The notes beneath the pieces are model-generated. The model was not told the DNA's origin. It saw nothing but the letters and a program-made list of their open reading frames with translations, and did no database searches. From Actinomycetota bacterium (GTDB lineage: Bacteria; Actinomycetota; Actinomycetes; Acidothermales; Acidothermaceae): a DNA stretch of 15,587 nt. The DNA is taken from contig PLCK01000077.1 in NCBI GenBank assembly GCA_003134755.1, positions 21,328 to 36,914 of the forward strand, written 5' to 3'. Below, in pieces: positions 1 to 6,052 of the stretch. How positions within the stretch are numbered: position 1 is the stretch's first letter; each line of letters begins with the position of its first letter. The translations under genes were made by a program, and so were the position numbers.

Positions 1-146
1 TTCCCGGCGCCGTTCTCGCCGACCATGGCGTGCACCTCGCCCGGCCACAGATCTACGGAGACGTCGTCCAGTGCCGTGATCCCCGCGAATCGCTTCGTCG
101 CGGCCCGCACCGACAACGTCGGTGTCTGGTCTGATCGTTCGGTCAC
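1..146 (-). CDS. Sugar ABC transporter ATP-binding protein (N-terminal part, runs off the left edge)
   Basis: Only the first 48 codons are inside the window; the gene continues leftwards. Reading on the minus strand from a GTG at 146, the protein begins VTERSDQTPTLSVRAATKRF. It then shows the typical A-loop/beta-strand start of an ABC ATPase (FAGITALDDVSVDLWPGEV) and ends in the Walker A sequence GENGAG, cut at the lysine codon. The phrase 'F.GI.AL.DVS.....GEVHA..GENGAGK' is characteristic of the duplicated-cassette sugar importers (RbsA/MglA/YtfR class), which energise uptake of pentoses and hexoses at the cytoplasmic membrane. A purine-rich stretch (GAGGGGCG) lies about 10 nt before the GTG. 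It starts 33 bp after the sugar-binding protein gene on the same strand, so the two probably share an operon; permease genes should follow outside the window. Substrate cannot be read from this fragment. Confidence 0.93.
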   Translation of the reverse strand, partial: MTERSDQTPTLSVRAATKRFAGITALDDVSVDLWPGEVHAMVGENGAG

Positions 147-179
147 TGGACGACGCCCCTCGAACTCGTGCCTGACTTT

Positions 180-1373
180 CTAGTACGCCGCGCCGCTGTC
201 GATCCCTGCTTGTGCGTTGGACTTGTCGTACTGATTATCGGTTGCAATCGACACGGCCGGCGCACCATCGCCGTTGACGTAGGCGTTGAGCGCGTCCTCC
301 GCCGCCGGCCCGAAGGCCGGGTTGGACTCGATGACCGCGTCGAAGTTGCCGTCGACGATGGCCTGGACCGCGCCCTTGGTGCCGTCGATGGAGACGATGT
401 GGGTCTTGGCGATGCCGTTCTTGCCCTTGTCCTTGAGTGCGATGAGAGCGCCGAGGCCCATCTCGTCGTTCTCAGCGTAGATCGCGTTGACCTCAGGATG
501 CGACTGCAGAAGGGTCTCCGTGACGGTCTGTCCCTTCTCGCGGGTGAAGTCGGCGGTCTGCTTGAAGATGACCTCGATACCGGTCGCGTTCTTGGCCGTC
601 AACTCGGCGAGGAAGCCCGCGGTGCGGTCGTCCGTGACATTGACGCCCGTAGCACCGAGCAGGATCGCGAGCTTGGCGGTGCCACCGGTCGCCTTGATCA
701 TTGCGTCGGCCGCGCGCTTGCCCTGCTCGACGAAGTTCGAGCCGAGCTGCGGCCCGACCGACTTGCAGCCCTCGACGCCGGTGATGTTGCGGTCGACCGG
801 AATCATCGCCACGTGCTTGCTCTTGGCGTAGTCGATCGCGTCGCCGAGGCCGGTGGAGTTAATGGGGGAGAAGATGATTGCCTTGGCGCCCTTGTCGATC
901 ATGCCCTTGATGTCGCTGTTCTCCTGCTGGACATTGGACTGAGCGTTTGTCGTGAGCAGGTGGATACCGCGCTTCTTGCCCTCGTCAACCTGCGACTTCG
1001 TTGACGCGATGCGGAACGGATTCGCCTCTTTCTCCGACTGCGCCCATCCGATGGTGTCCGCCTTGAGGTCGATCTTGCCGATCCCGAGGTCGGAGCCCTT
1101 GCAGATCGGTCCGTACTGAGCCTCGACGCCCGCGGGCGCGGGAGTGGTCAACAGAGTGGCGCCTCCCGCGGCCTTGATTGCGGCGGGGACGTCGCCGCTT
1201 GCCGCGGCAGCGGTTGAGGCGCCCCCGGCCGCCGACGTTGCTGCAGCCGTCGCAGCGGGCGTGGTTGACGTGCTTGACGTGCTTGTCGTCGACGACTTCT
1301 TCGACGAGCAGCCCGCGGCCAGGACGGTGAGTCCTACGACCGCGAGGGTGGTGACGCGACGTGGTGCGGACAT
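180..1373 (-). CDS. Sugar ABC transporter substrate-binding lipoprotein (YtfQ/RbsB-like)
   Basis: 397 aa. The N-terminus is a lipoprotein signal: basic MSAPRR, a hydrophobic stretch, then lipobox LAAGC with the lipidated Cys at residue 22. A Ser/Thr/Ala-rich linker (about 24-60) would tether the domain outside the membrane. From about residue 105 the protein follows the type-1 periplasmic binding fold of sugar importers: TIGWAQSEKEANPFRIAST, then QVDEGKKRGIHLLTTNAQ, IDKGAKAIIFSPINSTGL and HVAMIPVDRNITG. Spacing and wording are closest to the YtfQ (galactofuranose) group, though the ligand is inferred and could be another pentose or hexose. A strong Shine-Dalgarno (AGAAGGAAGG) precedes the ATG. 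The ATPase gene follows after 33 bp. The upstream region carries two LacI-family-like operators (1464-1477, 1730-1743), so sugar-induced derepression is likely. Confidence 0.95.
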   Translation of the reverse strand: MSAPRRVTTLAVVGLTVLAAGCSSKKSSTTSTSSTSTTPAATAAATSAAGGASTAAAASGDVPAAIKAAGGATLLTTPAPAGVEAQYGPICKGSDLGIGKIDLKADTIGWAQSEKEANPFRIASTKSQVDEGKKRGIHLLTTNAQSNVQQENSDIKGMIDKGAKAIIFSPINSTGLGDAIDYAKSKHVAMIPVDRNITGVEGCKSVGPQLGSNFVEQGKRAADAMIKATGGTAKLAILLGATGVNVTDDRTAGFLAELTAKNATGIEVIFKQTADFTREKGQTVTETLLQSHPEVNAIYAENDEMGLGALIALKDKGKNGIAKTHIVSIDGTKGAVQAIVDGNFDAVIESNPAFGPAAEDALNAYVNGDGAPAVSIATDNQYDKSNAQAGIDSGAAY

Positions 1374-1463
1374 TCGATGCCTTCCTTCTCGTGTCGTGCG
1401 AGGGTGAGGGAGCAGCTTTGTGCGGGTAGCACCGAGTGCCCGGTTGGGACGTGGACGGTGCGA

Positions 1464-1477
1464 GGTGAGCGTTAACG
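1464..1477. promoter_or_regulatory. LacI-family-type operator, copy 1
   Basis: The core GTGAGCGTTAAC (1465-1476) fits the LacI/GalR-family pattern (T)GTnAnCGnTnAC(A) at every fixed position except the two outermost. The central CpG is at 1470-1471. It lies about 90 bp upstream of the ATG of the sugar-binding protein, where a repressor of the sugar operon would be expected. No LacI-family gene is in the window, so the regulator would be encoded elsewhere. Confidence 0.55.
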
Positions 1478-1729
1478 GCCGGCTGGTCGCAACTCCCGGC
1501 CGGTTTGGAGCGATCGCTGGGTCGTGCGGCAGTTCGGCGAACGATGGACCCTGGCGACCCGACGTCCCCTCGTAAATTCGGGCGATACCCTTACCGATCG
1601 GACCAACCGTGAGGCCTCGTGGTTGGTCGGACGGACAGCATGAGCCCCATCGGGTTCGGCCCGTCCCGCATTCTGCGAACGTTCACAGCCGAGCCTTCCG
1701 ATCAGGAGGCCCTGGCTTACGGAACCTCG

Positions 1730-1743
1730 TGTGGGCGTTAACA
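1730..1743. promoter_or_regulatory. LacI-family-type operator, copy 2
   Basis: TGTGGGCGTTAACA matches TGTnAnCGnTnACA at all fixed positions but one. Its core differs from copy 1 by a single base (GTGGGCGTTAAC against GTGAGCGTTAAC), in the same orientation. The two centres are 266 bp apart, a distance compatible with repressor looping. It overlaps a possible -10 for rightward transcription. Confidence 0.55.
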
Positions 1744-1908
1744 TTCCAGACGGCTGCGGGGCTGCCAAGTAGGAAACGCGATCGTGTCTTCATCGTTACT
1801 TTCCGGAATCTTTCGCAGGCGAGCTGCGGCCTCGGGCGCAGCGAGGGGTGGCGGGACCCGGTTGCGGCGCTTTGTCCGGCTGCAGGGGCGCCCAGCGTTC
1901 ACGCCGAG

Positions 1909-1980
1909 CTCTTCGCATCCCAGGCGGCGCCGTACGGGATGCGAAGAGGCGCCCGCAGCAGCCGTCCGGGCTGCGAAGAG
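1909..1980. repeat. Inverted plus direct repeat cluster (GGG(A/C)TGCGAAGAG)
   Basis: CTCTTCGCATCCC (1909-1921) is the exact reverse complement of GGGATGCGAAGAG (1936-1948), a 13-bp perfect inverted repeat with a 14-bp loop. A third copy in direct orientation, GGGCTGCGAAGAG (1968-1980), differs by one base and starts 32 bp after the second. The cluster lies just upstream of the preferred start of the Crp/Fnr gene, so an operator (possibly autoregulatory) or a transcript hairpin are the main options. There is no T-run to mark an intrinsic terminator. Confidence 0.6.
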
Positions 1981-2008
1981 GGCGAACCTGCAGGTCGATA
2001 ATCGCCAC

Positions 2009-2761
2009 GTGGACGACGACGTGGACGTCGCGGCTGCGTTGTCGCGGTCGTACCTGTTCGAGGACCTGACCCTTGACGCCCTGCGGCCGCTCGCTGCCGT
2101 CGCGAGCATTCGGCGGCTGAAGCCCGGTGAGCAGCTGTTTCGGATCGGCGACCCCGCGGACGAGCTCTACGTCGTGGTCCGTGGGGAACTGAAGGACACC
2201 GTCGTCAATGTCGACGGTGACGAGATCGTGCATCTGATCCACGGGCCGGGTCAGACGGTCGGCGAACCGGGATTCTTCTCCGTCGACCGAAACCGCATCG
2301 TGCAGGTGAGTGCGGTCGAGCCTTCGGTGCTCGTTCGACTGGCTCGCCGCGAGCTCACGCCTTTCATGAACCGCCACCCCATCGTGAAGGATCGCGCGCT
2401 CGAAGGGCTCGCGGCAGCGACCCGCTGGCAGACGACGATGATCTCGTCGCTCACGACCCGCCCGCTCATCAACCGGTTGGTCCTGCAGCTGCTCGAACTC
2501 GCCGAGACCAACGCAGCCCACGACGCCGGTCAGGTCCCTCGCACGCCAAAGATCTCCCAGTCGACGCTGGCGGCGATGGTCGGTGTGAGCCGGGAGAACG
2601 TCAATCGGGCGCTCGCGGCGTTGATCGCAAAGGGTTCGATTCGGCGTGAAGGCGGCCGCTGCGTCCTGATCGACGAGCCCGCGCTTCGCCGTGAGGCGTC
2701 CAGGGACTGGCTTGTCGCTAGCCGTCGCGACAAGCGAGCACGAACCGACGGGGCGGTGTGA
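2009..2761 (+). CDS. Crp/Fnr-family transcriptional regulator
   Basis: 250 aa from the GTG at 2009. An N-terminal cyclic-nucleotide-binding beta-roll (about 15-125; LFEDLTLDALRPLA, LKPGEQLFRIGDPADELYVV) is followed by a dimer helix and a C-terminal HTH_Crp winged helix (about 182-222; ISQSTLAAMVGVSRENVNRA). In the phosphate-binding cassette (GEPGFFSVDRNRI) the Glu and the Arg sit at the CRP spacing, but the Ser after the Arg is Ile, so cAMP binding is uncertain. The frame stays open to a GTG at 1784 with a fair AGGA, which would give 325 aa. That extension is Arg/Ser-rich, has a TTA codon and lower third-position GC, and contains the repeat cluster, so I prefer 2009 or 2021. The gene is divergent from the sugar ABC operon. 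A 5-bp stem (GTGTG/CACAC, 2756-2774) spans the stop. Confidence 0.9.
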   Translation: MDDDVDVAAALSRSYLFEDLTLDALRPLAAVASIRRLKPGEQLFRIGDPADELYVVVRGELKDTVVNVDGDEIVHLIHGPGQTVGEPGFFSVDRNRIVQVSAVEPSVLVRLARRELTPFMNRHPIVKDRALEGLAAATRWQTTMISSLTTRPLINRLVLQLLELAETNAAHDAGQVPRTPKISQSTLAAMVGVSRENVNRALAALIAKGSIRREGGRCVLIDEPALRREASRDWLVASRRDKRARTDGAV

Positions 2762-2822
2762 CCTGGCGGCACACTACGAGGCTCCCGACCTGCGCAAGAT
2801 GTCGCTGTGCAAGCCGCACCAG

Positions 2823-2866
2823 GTGACTGACAACACCAGTGACTGACACACACCACGTGACTGACA
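2823..2866. repeat. Three spaced copies of GTGACTGACA upstream of the FAD oxidase
   Basis: Identical 10-mers begin at 2823, 2839 and 2857 (steps of 16 and 18 bp), each preceded by CCA, CCA and CCAC. The broader unit is about 17 bp. The array ends 12 bp before the Shine-Dalgarno of the oxidase gene. Regular spacing near one and a half helical turns and the position suggest a binding array for a regulator of the oxidase-glycosyltransferase pair. Confidence 0.7.
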
Positions 2867-2890
2867 ATGGGCGCGTCGAAGGAGCCGACA

Positions 2891-4281
2891 GTGAGCATTC
2901 GAGAGTCCGAACATGGCGACCAGGCGTTTCGCGCCCGCTTCGCCGGCGAGCTCGTCACGCCGTCCGACGAGGGCTATGACACCGCGCGGGCGGTATGGAA
3001 CGGCACGGTCACCACGCGCCCATCGTTGATCGCTCGCTGCCGAACCGTTGCCGACATCGTCGACGCGGTGAACTTCGCGCGCACCAGTGGAACAGATGTC
3101 TCCGTGCGCGGTGGCGGCCACAGCGTGGCCGGCCTGAGCCTGTGCGAGGGTCTCGTGATCGACCTCTCGCGCATGCGTGACGTGCGGGTGGACGCCGCCA
3201 GGCTGGTCGCCACTGCCCAGCCTGGCGCGACCTGGTTGGACTACGACGCGGCGACGGCCGTACACGGGTTGGCGAGCACCGGCGGGCTCATCTCGTCGAC
3301 CGGAGTGGCCGGGCTGACGCTCGGTGGTGGCATCGGTTGGCTACAACGCAAGTACGGCCTCGCCTGCGACAACCTGATCGGTGCGGACGTCGTCACGGCG
3401 TCCGGTGAAATCGTCCGAACCAGCGAGAGCGAACGACCTGACCTGTTGTGGGGCCTTCGCGGCGGCGGCGGCAACTTCGGCGTCGTCGCGAGCTTCGAGT
3501 TCGCGTTGCATCCGGTGAGCACTGTTCTCGGCGGAATGATGATGTTCGGCTGGGACCGTGCGACTGACGTGCTGCGCGCATTCCGCGAGTGGACCGCGCA
3601 GTTGCCGGACGACGGATCGATGCTGGCCGCCATCATGACCGCGCCGCCGGAGCCGTTTGTGCCAGCAGACTTGGTCGGCAAGCCGGTCGTCGCCGTGGTG
3701 GGTTGCTGGTCTGGGGATCTTGAGGCTGGCGAGGCCGAGCTCGCTGCCCTCCGCGAACTCAAGCCCGCAGTCGACCTCTTCGGCCCGATGCCGTACCCCG
3801 CGCTGCAGGGGATGCTCGACGCCGGCGCGCCGAGCGGGCTTCGCAACTACTTCCGCGGTGGTTTCGCCGACGCACTCTCCGACCCGATGATCGAGGTGCT
3901 GCTCGAACATGGCAGCCGCCTACCGTCACCTATGTCGGCAATCCATCTGCATCAGATGGGTGGCGCAGTCGCTCGGGTCGCCTCCGAGGCGACGGCCTTC
4001 GGCAACCGCGATGCCGCGTTCACGTACAACCTCGTGTCGACGTGGACCGACCCCACCGAGGATGCATTGCACGTCGACACACCAACCGATCGCTCACGCA
4101 GGCGCTCGAGCCCTATTCGACAGGCGGCGCATACGTCAACTTCCTTCCGAGCGAGGGCGCTGCCGGCGTCCGGTCTGCCTACGCTACGTCGACCTACGAT
4201 CGTCTGGCACTCCTCAAGGCCGAATACGACCCGCGCAATCTGTTCAGGCACAACCAGAACGTCCCGCCGGCCACGTCGTGA
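2891..4281 (+). pseudogene. FAD-dependent oxidoreductase, FAD_binding_4 plus BBE domains, frameshifted
   Basis: About 462 aa if the frame is repaired. The start is GTG 2891, preceded by AAGGAG with a 6-nt spacer; the ATG at 2867 has no such site. Family signatures in order: VSVRGGGHSVAG, whose His77 is the usual site of covalent FAD attachment; TGVAGLTLGGGIGWL (about 137-151); LLWGLRGGGGNFGVV (185-199). A C-terminal BBE domain (PYSTGGAYVNFL, YDPRNLFRHNQN) lies in another frame. The frame changes at the (AC)3 tract 4077-4082. Removing one AC restores HVDTNRSLTQALEPYS with family spacing, so a 2-bp insertion (or sequencing error) is likely. Without repair the frame runs to 4558. These enzymes oxidise alcohols, sugars or specialised metabolites with O2. 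There is no Cys at the second flavin link position (S/T instead), so attachment is probably single. The overlapping glycosyltransferase suggests a joint tailoring role. Confidence 0.88.
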
Positions 4282-5417
4282 GCGAACGCGGCGTCCCGGA
4301 CGAACGCGGCCGGTTTCTCATCGTCACCTGGGACGGTGGAGGGAACACGACCCCGGCGTTGAACCTCGGCCAGCGGCTGGTTCTCGATGGGCACGAGGTC
4401 ACCGTTCTCGGGTGGACATCGATGGCCGCAGCCGTCGCGAGCGCCGGACTCGCGTTCGCCGGGTATCCCTCAATGTCGCCTTGGCCTGTGGGTGTCATGG
4501 CGGAGGACCTCTGGGCCGAACTTGTCGAGCCCATGCTGCACGGGACGACGACAGTTGACGACATCCTCGACGTCGCCGACACCGTGCGACCAAGTGTTCT
4601 CATCGTTGACTGCATGATGGGCGCGGCCTTCGCTGCGGCATCGAAGCTCGGCCTGCCAACGGCCGTGCTCGTGCATGTGCGCTACCGGCCGTTCGTCGAC
4701 ATGTGGGGTGACCAGATCATGCACACGTCGGCGATCGAGCTGCTGTCTGCCGCCGATGTCGTGCTGGCGCTGACGGCGCCCAGCTTCGACGGCGCGTCCG
4801 ACGCGCTACCGGCGAACACGACCTACGTCGGTCCGATCCTGCCGCCGCTCGCGGATGAGGCGTCGATGCTGGTCCCGGAGCTCGAGATCCTGCGCGAACC
4901 TGGCGATCCGTGGGTGCTGCTCAGCCTCAGCACGACCGATCAGGGACAGCGCGCAGCCCTGCCGCCGATCCTCGAAGCGCTCCGTGGACTCCCGATCCGG
5001 GTGCTGCTGACCCTTGGCGGCGTGCTGGCGGCCGACATTGTCGACGTCCCGGCCAATGTCGTTGTGCGAGGGTACGTGCCGCACGCACAGGTGCTGCCGT
5101 ACGTTGCAGCCGTCGTCTGCCACGGCGGCCTCAGCACGATCACGGCGACGCTGGCTCATGGCGTCCCGCTGGTGTGTGTTCCGCAGGGACGCGAGCAGCC
5201 GCTCAATGCGCGAGCCGTCGAGGAGTGCGGCGCGGGTAAGGCAGTCGCCATCGACGCCACACCTGCTGAGATAACCGCGGCGGTGCGATCGGTGCTTTCG
5301 GACGACACGATCCGCGCGGCTGCAGCAAGCTTCGCCGACGCGGACCCCGGCCACGGTGCGACTCGGCTGGTGGAGGAATTGCTGTCAGCCCGCCGCTCGA
5401 CCGCTAAGGAGCGGTGA
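4278..5417 (+). CDS. GT1-like glycosyltransferase (UGT/MGT type, GT-B fold)
   Basis: 379 aa. The GTG start overlaps the oxidase stop (GTGA, 4278-4281), a translational-coupling arrangement; no good Shine-Dalgarno is present. The N-terminal acceptor half begins GRFLIVTWDGGGNTTPALNL. The C-terminal donor half has GYVPHAQVLPYVAAVVCHGG (HGG at 282-284) and PLVCVPQGREQPLNA (297-311), matching the nucleotide-sugar-binding signature of UGT-like enzymes. Such enzymes move a sugar from an NDP-sugar to a small aglycone. The loop that carries the catalytic His in many UGTs reads GGGN, with Asn instead, so the general base is uncertain. Together with the preceding flavoenzyme it looks like an oxidation-glycosylation pair for a secondary metabolite or xenobiotic. 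Substrates cannot be predicted. Confidence 0.93.
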   Translation: MSERGVPDERGRFLIVTWDGGGNTTPALNLGQRLVLDGHEVTVLGWTSMAAAVASAGLAFAGYPSMSPWPVGVMAEDLWAELVEPMLHGTTTVDDILDVADTVRPSVLIVDCMMGAAFAAASKLGLPTAVLVHVRYRPFVDMWGDQIMHTSAIELLSAADVVLALTAPSFDGASDALPANTTYVGPILPPLADEASMLVPELEILREPGDPWVLLSLSTTDQGQRAALPPILEALRGLPIRVLLTLGGVLAADIVDVPANVVVRGYVPHAQVLPYVAAVVCHGGLSTITATLAHGVPLVCVPQGREQPLNARAVEECGAGKAVAIDATPAEITAAVRSVLSDDTIRAAAASFADADPGHGATRLVEELLSARRSTAKER

Positions 5418-5504
5418 CCTGAGAGTCGTCCAAGGCTCCGGTCAGGTACCCGACCCCGAACGCGCCCTACGCCCGCCGGCGCACCCACCAGCCCCTGGCG
5501 CACT

Positions 5505-5554
5505 GACCTGTCCGTCCTCTGCCGCGGTAGACCGCGGTTTCGCACGGACAGGTC
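5505..5554. terminator. Nested 50-nt stem-loop after the glycosyltransferase gene
   Basis: The outer arms GACCTGTCCGT (5505-5515) and ACGGACAGGTC (5544-5554) pair perfectly over 11 bp. Inside them CCGCGG (5522-5527) and CCGCGG (5532-5537) form a second hairpin around TAGA. No T-run follows, as is common for actinobacterial terminators. Location between two same-strand genes suits a factor-independent terminator; the long perfect arms could equally be an operator. Confidence 0.55.
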
Positions 5555-5631
5555 GCGCGAGACGGGCAGGTGGTCCCGACGAGCACCGCGAGCTTCCGGC
5601 CGGCATCACGCGGCTAGTCGACGGAAACCGA

Positions 5632-5660
5632 TTGCGCCGATGAGTGCGGGCGACTTATAT
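5632..5660 (+). promoter_or_regulatory. Putative promoter for the YjbR-like gene
   Basis: TTGCGC (5632-5637) and TTATAT (5655-5660) are separated by 17 bp, and the -10 ends only 7 nt before the ATG at 5668. That geometry would place the transcription start at or next to the ATG, a leaderless mRNA. The -35 matches the consensus only in TTG, so this is a moderate prediction. Confidence 0.4.
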
Positions 5661-5667
5661 CGATGCC

Positions 5668-6033
5668 ATGCGACGCGCATCGCAGGCGCCGACCGTCTCT
5701 GTGGACGACGTGCGCGCTGCGGTGGGCGACCTGCCGCGCAGCTATGAGGTGCTCGTCCACGATCGGGTGAAGTTCCGCGTGGGCAGCATCGTCTATCTCG
5801 CGTTCTCCCGAGACGAGAAGGTCATGGGCTTTGCATTCCCGAAGGAAGAGCGAGCCGAGCTGGTGGCGGCCGAACCTGACAAGTTCGCGATGCCTTCGGC
5901 GTCCGACCTGCGCTACAACTGGGTGCACGTGCGGCTCGACGCGATCGACGTCGAGGAGATGCGCGAGCTCGTCGTCGATGCCTGGCGCATGGTCGTGCCC
6001 AAGCGGGTGGCGCGCGAGCACCTCGGCGACTGA
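5668..6033 (+). CDS. MmcQ/YjbR-family (DUF419-like) protein
   Basis: 121 aa, the usual length of this CyaY-like-fold, DNA-binding-protein-like family. Recognised from the run of short motifs: VHDRVKFRVGSIVYLAFS, MGFAFPKEERAEL, LRYNWVHVRLDAIDVEEM and a C-terminal helix ending AWRMVVPKRVAREHLG. The molecular role of the family is not established; members often stand alone near regulators or transporters. I chose the ATG at 5668. An in-frame GTG at 5644 would add eight residues but has no ribosome-binding site, and the -10-like TTATAT lies between the two. No Shine-Dalgarno precedes 5668, consistent with leaderless expression. The stop is 19 bp from the convergent LuxR-family gene. Confidence 0.85.
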   Translation: MRRASQAPTVSVDDVRAAVGDLPRSYEVLVHDRVKFRVGSIVYLAFSRDEKVMGFAFPKEERAELVAAEPDKFAMPSASDLRYNWVHVRLDAIDVEEMRELVVDAWRMVVPKRVAREHLGD

Positions 6034-6052
6034 CCGATCGCGTCGACAGGCT

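Larger units (their letters stand above)
1374..2008. other. Long divergent intergenic region between the sugar ABC operon and the Crp/Fnr gene
   Basis: About 635 bp without a convincing gene if the Crp/Fnr protein starts at 2009. It holds the ABC operon leader, two LacI-type operator sequences and the GGG(A/C)TGCGAAGAG repeat cluster. Open frames here have TTA and other A/T-ending codons and no family signature. A possible plus-strand -10 hexamer (TAACAT, 1739-1744) overlaps the right-hand operator, but its -35 (TTACGG, 1717-1722) is weak. Confidence 0.6.

Noticed and set aside
168..1004. Long plus-strand frame (278 codons) opposite the sugar-binding protein gene
   Set aside because: It mirrors the codon structure of the minus-strand gene and has no recognisable domain or ribosome-binding site.
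4077..4090. Programmed ribosomal frameshift in the FAD oxidase
   Set aside because: No X XXY YYZ slippery heptamer or downstream pseudoknot is evident; a 2-bp AC slippage explains the family spacing exactly.
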